64,000 nt of DNA from Platynereis dumerilii (lineage: Eukaryota; Annelida; Polychaeta; Phyllodocida; Nereididae): NCBI GenBank assembly GCA_026936325.1, contig JAPTHN010000100.1, positions 597,501 through 661,500 of the forward strand, given 5' to 3'. Within the stretch, counting starts at the first letter, position 1, and the number at the start of each line of letters is the position of its first letter. Positions 24,999 to 35,770 of the stretch are shown piece by piece. The notes below the pieces were generated by a model. It saw nothing but the letters and a program-made list of their open reading frames with translations. It searched no databases and had not been told where the DNA came from. A program made the translations under genes and the position numbers.

Positions 24999-25595
24999 CC
25001 ACGTCAATATCTCATAACATTGTTACATTCTGGGCATCATAATTATTTACTAATATACAAAATATTAAGATACATTAAAAAATATATTAATTTTAACAAG
25101 AAACCCTGTTATGTGGGAGTAGTTTCATTTGCAAGAAAACCAAATCCTGTTTACTGAATAGAAAAATGATGCATAGAAAATGATGTGATTCCTTTTTGTG
25201 AGCTTAATCCTCAACCACTTCGTCACAGAACACTTGAAAGCTCCCACTCAGTTTCACATTACGATAAGTCATAAAACTGCTGACACTTTGTTGTGGGTTG
25301 ATTTTTCTTCAGCTGCATAGATTTTCAACACTTGAGACTTTAGTGAAAAAGAAAGTGATTGATTTTCATACCATAAGTTGGGCGAGAACCGTTTTTCAAG
25401 AGATTTAGGTGGGTGATAGCTTATAGACAGACAGACAATGAAAAAGACATTGAAGTTTATTTACATAATGAATAGTACACATTCATATGTCCGAAATGGT
25501 TTTAAAATACATTTAATATCAGACATTATGAGGGAGACCCATCTATGGCCATAGTTGACCGCTATCGATTGGCCACTCAGGGATGGCAGGCTAGT
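24999..25595. other. No gene recognised
   Basis: AT-rich spacer between SINE fragments, with nothing recognisable. Confidence 0.45.
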
Positions 25596-25599
25596 ATAT

Positions 25600-25762
25600 T
25601 GCACTGCTATTGCTAACTAGGACAGGCAGGGACCATGGTAATGAGGCAAGGTGCACTCTTGGCACAGGATGAAACAGCTGTCCATTGCAAATTGTGCCAC
25701 AAGTGCACCTCTCCTCATTACCATGGTCCCCGCCTGTCCTATTATGCCTAATCAGTGCAGAA
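25600..25762. repeat. Inverted pair of SINE B pieces forming a hairpin
   Basis: 25619-25665 and 25694-25740 are 47-nt reverse complements with 5 mismatches and a 28-nt loop. Weaker pairing extends to about 25601 and 25758. Both arms are the body and 3' region of SINE B (ggacaggcagggaccatggt in the left arm). The minus-strand copy lies left and the plus-strand copy right. Confidence 0.85.
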
Positions 25763-25832
25763 TGCAGAATGAAATGCTTTTTCAACCACACCTGGCCATA
25801 AGACGTATTAGAGGGACGTTTTATCCTGCGTG

Positions 25833-25898
25833 AATAGTGCACGCCATCTCATCACTTGGTGTCTGCCTGTCTTATAATGCCTTCTCACTGCAAAAATA
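25833..25898 (+). mobile_element. SINE B 3' fragment
   Basis: agtgcacgccatctcatcac, then gtctgcctgtcttataatgc and ctcactgcaaaaatat correspond to the SINE B body end. It sits directly before a SINE A. Confidence 0.6.
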
Positions 25899-26145
25899 TG
25901 GGGAGATTAGCTTAGTGATAGTATGCTAGTCTGCCAAATACTGGGCCCAAAGTTGGAATCCAGCACTTGTCACATCACCTATGCCTATGTTGGATGGCAG
26001 CTTCAATAATCCCCTCACCTCATTGATATGTCCTCCTCCTGTCCTAAGTAGCCTATCAAGTTCCTAAATATTGGATGTAAAGCCCCAATCATCTATCATC
26101 CAATGCAATAATACAGGACACAAAGCCCTATCACCCACCATCAAA
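25899..26145 (+). mobile_element. SINE A, near full length, with a repeated tail
   Basis: Head ggggagattagcttagtgat, a weak B box (agttggaatccagcacttgt), body atgttggatggcagcttcaa, and tail to about 26103. A second tail unit follows at 26104-26145 (caataatacaggacacaaag, then ccctatcaccca), so the 3' segment is present twice. Confidence 0.75.
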
Positions 26146-26446
26146 TCTTACCTTCACCTCGCCTTCTCTACATGCTGGACTCACAGTAATTTACACCATC
26201 ATTTCCAAATCGAGGCACGATTCACTGTAACGATGCATCAACCCACCACCCCATTAGTATTCACAGTAGCATCTTAATGATTGAGTAACCATGACAACTG
26301 TTGCAATCTTACCTACATGTGACGTCATAGGCAGAAACACCTTCTTAAAGGCAATGTGGCGAAAAAGGAACGATCAATCTATCTTATAGTTGTCGTCAAG
26401 TGGAAAAGTGTCAAGTAGATTTGCACAAATGATGCTGGATTGTTAA

Positions 26447-26471
26447 CAATCGATAGATAGATAAATATACT

Positions 26472-26562
<91 letters not shown>

Positions 26563-26585
26563 GTGTCAAGATAGATAGATGTGTT
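26447..26585. repeat. (GATA)n microsatellite
   Basis: An uninterrupted run of GATA units, about 22 of them, at 26476-26562, with imperfect units on both sides (to 26585). No SINE D or LINE end is attached, so it may be an independent tract or the tail of a lost element. Confidence 0.95.
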
Positions 26586-26610
26586 TAATTAACTATTTAT
26601 GTACTGACAA

Positions 26611-26745
26611 GACTTAACAGGACAGGCAGGGACCACAGTAATGAGGCATGTGCACTTTTGGCACAGGATGAAACATCTGGTTAACATGGGTTGCCTAAAC
26701 TGGAATCTAAACCAGGTCGAAGAGGCCAGAGCTAGATAGACAGAT
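26611..26745 (-). mobile_element. SINE B
   Basis: Minus strand: aggcaacccatgttaaccag, then tcatcctgtgccaaaagtgc, then gtccctgcctgtcctgttaa. The head (near 26700-26745) is diverged. Confidence 0.7.
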
Positions 26746-27760
26746 CTAGATATGCCTAGATAGAGATTGATTGTTTTGCATTGATGGATGGAATGGGTGT
26801 TTGTCTGTTTGATTGTGGTAAAAGTTCATAATTGCTGCAAGAACTAGAAAAAAATCATCTGTGGCCAAGATTAGTAATGGGTACTGAACTCAAAGCCAAA
26901 TACCACACAACCAACATGACTTAGGACAGCACAGGGCAAATATTCTTCCTCTATATTGCAGCCACTATTGATCTCACTGTGGGAGAATTGTATTGACAAA
27001 TGTATTGTGACTGCAAGCTGACCACTGCTTAACCAAATTCACAGTTTGTTCTGTGCCCAATCTACTATACAATGGTCAGAAGCTGGTCAGTTGCAGCTTG
27101 AATAGAGTGGGATAAATCAATTCCCTAGTCTATAACAGCATTCTGATGCTGTGGTATTCTGATGGTGTATTTCATTTGTATTGCTCTTCTGGCTGCTGAC
27201 AGCCTGACAGAGGAGTTTTGTTTCCTTATATTCAAGATTCAAGATTTCAGATTATTTATTTTGGGTCATTCCATTCAAATAATAATTCTTCCAGACAAAA
27301 ATGTTCAAGACATTGAGCTGAAACTTTGCACACATCCATTACACTACCAAAGCCTTGTCTGAGAATTTTTTCGGTCGAATCTGAGGGGGGTCGAGTGGGA
27401 AACTTCTTTTTAACAGTAGCTATAGAAATCAGTTCATATATGAGAATATAATAAGATATAATAATAGTCCAGTGACAGAGACAGCAGGTTAATACTTGTT
27501 GCAACAAAAGTCTTTCGATATCTCGGTTTAACATCTGGTACTTGTGTCGTACTTGTGTCGTAATATTGAATCTTCAGTTTAATTTGCCTGGCACCTTTCA
27601 GGACTGGATTGACCAGATTGGTAGAAACAACTACTGACAGGACTTACTTGAGATGTATGACTGAAATTATCCAGCCTATATCACCCAAGGAGCTCCTAAC
27701 CTTTTTAACAAACTGTTTGATGTGTCTTCTAGGAGGTGACACAAAGTAATCTTTTCTTGC
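26746..27760. other. No gene recognised
   Basis: AT-rich sequence with unremarkable short open frames. Confidence 0.45.
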
Positions 27761-27764
27761 AAAT

Positions 27765-28000
27765 TGCATCAGATGATTCTTCTGGGGACTGGCAAAGACA
27801 CTGTGATGTTGTCAAGGAGCCATTTGTTTGTCTGTATACAAGAGGAAGGTGCCTGTAATTTTCTTTGAGAAAAATACAGTGATGGAGTCTTTTTAAGAGA
27901 AATGATTTCTTGCCCAGTTTTGGTGATATAAATCAATTCATTTTGGGCAGTCTTGAAATAAATAATTTCTGGTGGGGGTTTTGTATATGGTGTTGCCTGA
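27765..28000. repeat. Repeat family G
   Basis: It contains gaaatgatttcttgcccagt, a ttcattttgggca segment and gaaataaataatttctggtg. Related segments occur at about 55560-55680 and, inverted, at 63720-63975. The class is unknown, and no tRNA head or terminal repeats are visible. Confidence 0.6.
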
Positions 28001-28134
28001 TTTAGAAACGAATATTCCAAAATTACATGCTCAGAATGACAGTTACTGTTGCTGTTTCCATGAAATAGATGATTTACCAGGAAGGAAAACGCCAATTAGC
28101 CCCCCGAAAATGTAATTGTCAACCCATAATTATA

Positions 28135-28350
28135 CTTACCTACCGAGGTCGCTGTGGCAGTGCACTCGATTCTAACCTCTGTGCCAGGGTTCGATTATCG
28201 GCCTTGGCAAGTAATCACAGCTCATGTTATATGTTGACTCGGAATCCTTTGCCAGGAGTGCACCTTGCCTCATTGCTGTAGTCCCTGCCTGTCCTGTTTA
28301 GCCTCATCAGGTCAAAAATGCAGGTCTTAAAACCCTTTCACCCTTCCTAC
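28135..28350 (+). mobile_element. SINE B, near full length
   Basis: Head aggtcgctgtggcagtgcac, B box gggttcgattatc, body ccaggagtgcaccttgcctc, then tccctgcctgtcctgtttag, and tail aaaaatgcaggtcttaaaac. It shows the typical family B order. Confidence 0.75.
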
Positions 28351-28780
28351 CTTTCCACTAGCAAAATGTTAACTTTTACTGTAATTTTTTGACAGTGTCC
28401 TTTTGTCTATTGGCATTCAAATGGCAGCAGTCCCCCTGAGAAAGTCAGAGCTGCACCACAAGCCCAATGGCCTCTTTGTACAGAGAAAAAGGGACAAATA
28501 TAAAAGGATAGAAAAGAAAATTCTGAACAGCTGAAAGAATAGAAGAACTTAAAAGAAATAGGAATAGACTCTTGAGGATTGATGGACTTGAGGCTATACA
28601 CTCTTTTTTCAGAGTTGAATATATATTTCTCCCAAAACAACATCTCAGCTTGATGCCATTTTGGATTAGAATTCATGCGGATAAAAAGTATGAAATTGCC
28701 TCTTGTCTCGTCTTGTCTCGCCTCCACTTCTCTCCCCTGCTTCTCCTCTGCTCTCCCCACCTGTCCCTAAGTCAAATTTT

Positions 28781-29125
<345 letters not shown>

Positions 29126-29824
29126 CTCATCTTTCCTTTCCTCCTTCAGAACTCTTCTAAGGCTTAGGCTAATTCATATTACGCAGACACAGTACCAATC
29201 CTTCATTGGTATCTTATCATGACAACAGATAACTCCAGACCTCCTATTTCCCCAATTATCGACCATTTGCCTTGGCTGCAGCCATTTTGCTCTATCACTG
29301 TGTTTTTGACAAGCAATTCCAGTCACGTGACATGACCGGAAGTCTTTACAAGGTACAGGAAATCCGGTTTGCACTCTCGTTATTTAGTGAACGAATGTGC
29401 ATGAGGTTTGAAGTTGGCATTTTTATGACTAGAAGACATAATGTACACTCATAGCCATATGCCTTGTTGGTTTGTCAGTTGCACGATTCTGAGCACGAAT
29501 GATGCGCCTGTGCGCAAGACATATAATTTTTTTAGTTTGGAAATTTACATTTTGGACTTATTTAAAGTTAAACATGCCTCAAGTCATTATTACACCCTTG
29601 CCTTAATCTCAATAGAACTGATGCTGCTAGATTTTGAGGGTCCTTAAGGGATAAGAGGATCTAAGAGGACCTTAAGAAGCTGGGGGTTGCCTGCAGGTCA
29701 AACATAAACATTGCTTTTGGCCCCAGTGCTAGTATTGAGGAGCTAACAGCCTATAAGGTCATTCGGAAGCCCTGCAGCACCGCAATGTTTGCCCAAGCCT
29801 TCTGACAACCGGAACAAGCAATAT

Positions 29825-29888
29825 GGGTCAAGGTCACTAGAGGTCAACTCCTCAGGTCACAAGAGGTCACAGGCTATTGTCAAGGTCA
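29825..29888 (+). promoter_or_regulatory. Cluster of AGGTCA nuclear-receptor-type half-sites
   Basis: AGGTCA begins at 29831, 29841, 29854, 29864 and 29883, and GGGTCA at 29825. Two adjacent pairs are spaced as DR4, and tcaaggtca (the extended ERR/NR5A-type half-site) occurs twice. Whether any receptor binds here is unknown. Confidence 0.5.
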
Positions 29889-30403
29889 CAAGCCGGAAGG
29901 ACTTCATAAGCTGTCGTCTCTCAGATGCATGCCAATTAGTTTAGAGTCTGATGTCTTCCACTGCAGAACTGGACTGCAGTTATTGAAGAATTTGAAACAG
30001 AATATTATAGAACAGATAAAAATTAGTGAATAGGTGTTGCTGCTGTTCTCCAACTAGAGTGGATAACCCTCAGTATTGGACAGACAATGGCATAAACAAC
30101 TTTCTGACTTCATTTCGGCCCCGAGGACAAGATTTCATATTAACGGTTTATTGAGTTTTTAAAAAATAATATTCAGCTGATTTCACCAGTGTTTCTGTAG
30201 ATATCCGGAGACTTTGCAGCACCATGCACATTCCCATATCACAGCGTATGATTACTTGACATTAATTAGTTTTGTATTGTAATATTTACTGCAGTATGTT
30301 TCACAATTTAATATTAGATCATTGTTTGCCTTACATCAAACCAGCAGTCTCTGGCAGACTTGTGGCAGTTGTCCAAATATGGCATACAGGGCTAACCTCG
30401 ACA

Positions 30404-30447
30404 TGACCTGACCTTGACCTACTTTGCCACTTGACCCAGGCTGACCT
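30404..30447 (-). promoter_or_regulatory. Opposed cluster of AGGTCA half-sites
   Basis: TGACCT starts at 30404, 30409, 30415 and 30442, and TGACCC at 30432. The last two are spaced as DR4. This mirrors the 29.83 kb cluster in the opposite orientation, within the same inverted-repeat element. Confidence 0.45.
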
Positions 30448-30704
30448 CAATTGGCCTAATTCAGTTAGCAGTGCTCCTGAATGGCATAGTGTCATCCTTA
30501 ACTGAATGAGGGATGGCAGGGTAGTGGTGGGCTATCTAAATGTAAATAAACATTGCATATTCATTGATTTATATAATAGGCATCATGAAGGTGGCCCTCT
30601 TAGTGAAGACTTTATCTTGAAATAATATGAAGATCAGACTTTTGGAGTGCTTAGAATCTTTCCTAAGATGCCGACCAGACGATAGTTGGGGGGGCTATGG
30701 ACTT

Positions 30705-30935
30705 TATCCCGGGACAAACTTTTTTTTTTCGTTCGCGGTGTGTCAACGAACAATTTTTTCGCATACGCATTTGCTACAAACTATTTTATCGGAATTTTAA
30801 CATTAGCTACAGGTGGAAACAAACTTTTTTTTTATTTCCATGTAATGAACAAACTTTTTTTTTCAGTGTCAAGTGGGAAACAATCTTTTTTTTTCACCAA
30901 ATATCCATAGCACCCCCCCCCCCCCAAGATCATCT
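30705..30935. repeat. T-rich tandem module
   Basis: The phrase caaacttttttttt or caatctttttttt recurs four times between 30715 and 30895 and is followed by a run of C. It is low-complexity sequence. The two overlapping Phe-rich open frames here are artefacts. Confidence 0.7.
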
Positions 30936-31208
30936 GGTCGGCCCCTAACTTCTCAGATCACCAACCATTCAATACATGTACATATACTAAATAATGAGAG
31001 TGCAAACCGGATTTCCTGTACTGAGTAAAGACTTCCAGTCATGTCACGACACTAGAACTACCCCGCACAATTACAGTAATAGAGCGAACAGGGCTGCAGC
31101 CAAGGCGAAGGGCCGATAATTGGGGAAATAGGAAGTCTGAAGTTATCTGTTATCATGATAAGATACAAATGAAAGATTGGTGCAGTGTCTGTGTAATATG
31201 AATTAAGG

Positions 31209-31755
31209 GAAGAGCGGAGAAGAGGGAGAACCTGCAGAAGAGCAGAGCAGAGCAGGGCGGAGTAGAGCAGAGCAGAGCAGAGTAGAGCAGAGCTTAGTTG
31301 AGCAAAGTGAAGTTGAGTAGAGCAGAGTAGAGCAGAGTAGGGCAGAGTGGATCAGAGTAGAGCATTATTAGAGTAGAACAGAGTACAGTAGGTAGAGCAG
31401 AGTAGAGCAGAATAGAGCAGAACAGAGTAGAGCCAAGTGAAGCAGAGTAGAGTGTAGCAGAGCAAAGTAGAGCAAAGGTAGAGTAGAGCAGAGAAGAGTA
31501 GAGAAGAGTAGAGAAGAGTAGAGAAGAGTAGAGAAGAGTAGAGAAGAGCAGAGTAGAGTAGAGCAGAGTAGAGTAGGGTAGAGTAGAGTAGAGTAGAGTA
31601 GTAGAGTAGAGTAGAGTAGCGTAGAGTAGAGTAGAGTAGAGTAGGGTAGAGTAGAGTAGAGTAGAGTAGAGCTCAGAAAAGAGAAGCAGAGCAGAGCAGA
31701 GTAGAGCACAATAGAGCAGGTTACAGCAATACAGCATAGCAGAGTAGAGCAAAGT
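31209..31755. repeat. Purine-rich (AGAGY)n minisatellite
   Basis: About 545 bp of degenerate agagt/agagc pentamers, most regular at 31490-31670. The period is a multiple of 5, so a single minus-strand frame of up to 156 codons stays open (Leu/Ser/Tyr-rich). It begins only 5 nt after the long inverted repeat ends. Confidence 0.9.
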
Positions 31756-32199
31756 TATCATCATAGTTAGCTGTTACTGCAGCAGCACTGCTATGATCAA
31801 AGAGTCTTGATTCTATGAAGTATTAGATATTCTGGATTCTATATTCATATAGACTCTCTGTAGCTAGATTTAATTAAGGATTAAGAGAATATAAGAATTA
31901 TATTCATGACAGACTGAGTAAAAAATCTGTATGAGGTAATGACATATCTTTGAAATTGCATTTACTTGCCTGCCTTGCTATATATATGTATTCTCTTTTG
32001 GCCATAGATATTCAGATAAAGCCTATAGACATATCATATATTATGTGCAAGATATAGATTCTGTTTTTAAAGCAACATATTGAATGCAGACTGTAAAGTG
32101 TGACCATTTTGATCAGACTGATCCAGACAGGCCAATAACCTGTAACCTTTCTGACTCCAGACAGAGAACCTCTCTGTCCTGATGTAAAACCTTCATATC
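31756..32199. other. No gene recognised
   Basis: AT-rich sequence between the minisatellite and the small-protein locus, with no feature seen. Confidence 0.45.
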
Positions 32200-32656
32200 C
32201 TGACCTAGAACCTTCATATTATATCATTCTTCCCCATTCTTCCATTTCGTTCTACTTTAATTAAAATGGAAACTTTCGAAAGCCGCCATTCTTCGGGGAT
32301 TCCCTTCGTAGACAAAATATTAAACGGAAGCCGCTTGTCAAGGTTGGGGATTCTCTTCCGGAAAATGTCCTGATGGAATATTCCAAATCGGTTCTTCTTA
32401 TTTGTGGAATGGATAAGCGGAGAATTAAATGTGGTTGTAGTTGCCATGGAAATTTGTGTGTGGTGGTTTTTGCGAAGAGAATTTGTTTTAGGGATGTTGT
32501 CAGACATGAAGGAAAATAGTTTGCATGAAAATGGAAATTGATATCAGATTGCACATTTAGTAATTATGGCTTGATAGAGTTAGTTCAGTTTCCAAACACT
32601 GGCATTTAAAAGTCTACATTTCAGTCTTTCAGATGGTAATAACAGTGCCACCTGTA
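32200..32656 (+). other. Possible upstream non-coding exon of the 33.5 kb gene
   Basis: The segment is slightly richer in CpG than its surroundings and ends in a donor-like GTAAGT at 32657-32662. With the acceptor at 33163 it would give an intron of about 507 bp. This is an inference from splice signals only. The two overlapping minus-strand frames of 97 codons here show no domain. Confidence 0.25.
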
Positions 32657-33163
32657 GTAAGTGAGTGGGTCACTTTCTGCCATTTGATTAATGATAACCA
32701 TCCTTAAGCAAACTGCTTTCGGAGGTATGAATTCTCATCCGATGAGTTAAACATATTCTAGACAGAGAACAGAGTATCTGTTCTTACAACAGTGTTATAT
32801 TGTAGCCATAATAGGTGTAATACTCACATTATAATAATTATACTGTTGATACAAATACTGGTTTTCTAGTTTTACATATATGGAGTTAGTAAAAACACTG
32901 CTTTCACCTGACATTTCTGACAGGCGAACATAATTACTTGACAAGAAGATGTGGAAGTTACTTTTGCCGGAGTCCACATATTCTTTAGTCATAATTGCAA
33001 CCATCAAACATAGAATTCCCACCATAATAACATGATTATTTTGTTTATAAGATAATTCTAGCTTCACTTTTCTTGCTATGAGTTTTAATGTAATTTGCTT
33101 ACATTTCTTGAAAAGTTATCTGGTAATTTTCTGTTATTATATTCAACTTTTATTCTTTTTCAG

Positions 33164-33843
33164 GTCCTAATACTTTAGAAGAATCAAGAACAAACTGAAG
33201 AAAAACCGAAGAAAGTCTGAAGAAAGACTGAAGAAAGACTGAAGAAAGACTGAAGAAAGACTGAAGAAAGCCCGAAGAAAAACTGAAGAAATACTGAAGA
33301 AAGACTGGAGAAAGACTGGAGAAAATGTCTCCATGTGTTTTCGATCTTCTACCTTCATGAAGTTCATCGGTTCAAGATATGCCACCTCACTATGTATAAA
33401 GACAAGTACCTAGAAACTGGATAACCTAGTTCAAGGATTAGCTAAAATAAATGGTATTCAAATTTCTTTTAAATTAATGGCTTAAAGAAAACCTCACCAA
33501 TTTTCGCCCAAGTATGGTGTGGAGTGATCTAGATCTATTGGGAGTTTACGATACTGTAGTGTTCTTGATTGTGTTGGGGGTGTGCATCGTTTACCTGCCC
33601 ATCGTGCTCAGCTCGAAGCCTTATTCGGAACCGGAGGAAGCTTCGTACGACAAGACTGATGACAATTCAAATTTGCCGCCACATTTCACTGAGGAGATTC
33701 CCTATGATGACGTCAGTGACGTCACTCAGGACGTAGCACGTGACCAGGATGACTCTCAGTCACATGACGACTGCTACAATCGAAACGTTATCTCTGCTGA
33801 CCAATAGGATACCATTGGATACCTGTGATGACATCATTTTGAG
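33164..33843 (+). other. Candidate exon containing the small-protein CDS
   Basis: The left edge is a strong acceptor (pyrimidine-rich tattctttttcag, AG at 33162-33163). The right edge is gag followed by GTAAGT at 33844, close to the donor consensus. The 5' part holds an 11-bp repeat (actgaagaaag, 33175-33330), then an AT-rich leader, then the CDS. The stop lies 36 nt before the donor, inside the 50-55 nt limit, so a downstream 3' UTR exon would not be expected to trigger nonsense-mediated decay. Confidence 0.5.
33514..33807 (+). CDS. Small single-pass membrane protein, acidic tail
   Basis: 97 residues, function unknown. The start has a favourable context (A at -3, G at +4), and an in-frame TAA at 33475-33477 shows the frame is not continued from upstream. 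Residues 1-10 are a short polar N terminus, 11-33 a hydrophobic helix rich in Val/Leu/Ile, and 34-97 a hydrophilic tail with many Asp/Glu, ending DQDDSQSHDDC and about 11 more residues. Tyrosines sit in acidic context (IPYDDV), which may suit phosphorylation. It could be a signal-anchored micropeptide. I do not recognise a family. A retained 5' exon of a larger gene is less likely because of the stop before the donor. Confidence 0.5.
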   Translation: MVWSDLDLLGVYDTVVFLIVLGVCIVYLPIVLSSKPYSEPEEASYDKTDDNSNLPPHFTEEIPYDDVSDVTQDVARDQDDSQSHDDCYNRNVISADQ

Positions 33844-34679
33844 GTAAGTTTGACATTTTCTGGAACCAATATATCAGTATTAGTTTTATTTTTTTCATTT
33901 TGAGATTCATTGATATGGAGTCAACCCTATCACAGCTTTTAGTGAAGTAGTCTCTGTGTTACAAGACCGCCGCTTCTGCGGTCATGAAGCAGACTCTCAT
34001 GGGGGAGTGGTCCCTTGCTGGGGTGTAAAATACACTAAGAATACTACTTGGTGCAGGGGAAGGCGGTCACATCAGCAAGTTGCTCTTACAACAGGGGGTC
34101 TTATAACGCAGGTACCACTGTAATGATATGGCTAAAGAACATTGATAACGGGTCATCTGAAATAGCCGATCTGATAGATTTTGCCCTCTGGACACATTTT
34201 TTCATTCTTGTCAAAGCGACAAATAAGAACATTTTTGCTTAGTAGACCTGTTCTCTGGCAAAAAATTGATGTAGAAACATTTGACACATAATCATTTTTC
34301 AGCATCATATGTAGGACGACATCTTTAATTAAAATTCATAGTTTCCCTCGACAATGGCTGGTAAAAATGAAATCAACTCTGTTATTTTTAAGCAGGACAC
34401 TTTGGTATCATAATTTTTAAAACATGGCGCCTAGTGGTTGGCCCCTGTAATTCTATGTGACATCATATAGTTCAGGGCCCAAACCACAGGTGGTTAAGGT
34501 ATATCCTATTCAGGGAAAAGGGTGTCTTCCATGTGTTATCTTTCCTTGGAAAGTCTTTGATCGAATTGAAAATGATTTGATAATTTGGGCATCTACTATA
34601 TTTTAAGAAGTCTTACATAAAAGCAACATAATAGTATTACTTTAAAAAAAAAATTACTACTTGATTTTACAATTTCTCT
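33844..34679. other. Putative intron or downstream sequence, no gene
   Basis: It begins with GTAAGT. AT-rich, with no convincing acceptor plus coding exon identified within it. There is a short open frame at 34048-34242 without features. Confidence 0.4.
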
Positions 34680-35770
34680 GCTGTGTTACAGAAATCTATA
34701 ATATCTATCTTGATTGTTTTTTCCACCAACTTATTGTTCTTACATGTAGCCTTATTCAGAACCAGAATTTGTTTCTGCTATTAAAAAAAAATTAATCTGT
34801 ATGTAGGAATATTGTTCAAAGAAATTCTACAAGAGAATGATTTGCTGTAACATAATACTGCAATAATCAAAATTGGAAATAGTGAATTGCTTTTGTCTGG
34901 GAATTCATCATGTTGAAGTCTGCTTTGAAATGCTTTAGATCCATATTTTATGACAAATCATTCTGCTCCTATGGCAAATAATCATAATCAGACATAATCC
35001 TATGGCAATATCAGGATATATCAAACTGCAGAAGAGATTAGTTTCTGGAGGGACCGAATAATAGTATGTGGAAAAAGAAAGCTATTATTAATGTAGACTG
35101 ATATAAAAATTATGTGGATCATGCCAGTCATTTCTGTGGTCCTGGGAAGGTGGCATAGGCACATGGAATTTTTTGGGGGGTGACTGACAATTGTAGGCCT
35201 ATGATCCAAATCTTTTGCCATGTCAAATGAACTTGCTTGGAAACCACTAATTTCAATAATACATATTTGATCATTTGCCCAAATTTTTAGCCTCCGTACC
35301 CGAAATTTAAAGAACAGCAACATGTTTTACAGATATCTGTAATATCTATCTTGCTTGTTTTGCGGATGTGTTTTGTCCACCCACTCAAAGTTCTTACCAG
35401 AAGAAATGTTTCAGTTATGAAAATCTATATATGTAGGTCATTGTAGGAATACTATTGTTCAAATAAATTCTACAAGAGAATGATTTGCTGTAATGTAATA
35501 CTGCAATAATCAAAATTGGAAATAGTGAATTGCTTTTGTCTGGAAATTCATCATGTTGAAGTCTGCTTTGAAATGCTTTAGATCCATATTTTATGACAAA
35601 TTATTCTGCTCCTTTTGCAAATAATCGTCATCAGACATAATCCTATGGCAATAGGAAGAGATATCAACTACAGAAGAGATTAAGTTTCTGAAAGGACCAA
35701 ATAATATGTGATAAAAGAAAGTTATTATTGATGTAGACTGATATAAATATGTGGATCTTATCCCAGGGTA
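34680..35770. repeat. Diverged tandem duplication, period about 650 bp
   Basis: 34680-35125 and 35330-35770 align along their length (for example gaatgatttgctgtaa, ctttgaaatgctttagatcc, atgtagactgatataaa), with small indels and about 10% mismatch. About 200 bp of unrelated sequence lies between. No gene is seen in either copy. Confidence 0.8.

Larger units (their letters stand above)
29171..31204. repeat. Long inverted repeat, 219-nt arms, about 2.03 kb
   Basis: Arms at 29171-29389 and 30986-31204 are the same length and about 85-90% identical in reverse complement. Outer ends read aattcatattac and gtaatatgaatt. No transposase is seen in the 1.6 kb core. The core carries two opposed clusters of AGGTCA half-sites and a T-rich module. 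It looks like a non-autonomous transposon with long termini, but no target duplication was identified. Confidence 0.65.

Noticed and set aside
31294-31764. Minus-strand frame of 156 codons, Leu/Ser/Tyr-rich
   Set aside because: Produced by the (AGAGY)n minisatellite. No start context, domain or splice signals.
32214-32554. Two overlapping minus-strand frames of 97 codons
   Set aside because: Mutually overlapping, no domain, and the better explanation is plus-strand non-coding exon or unique DNA.
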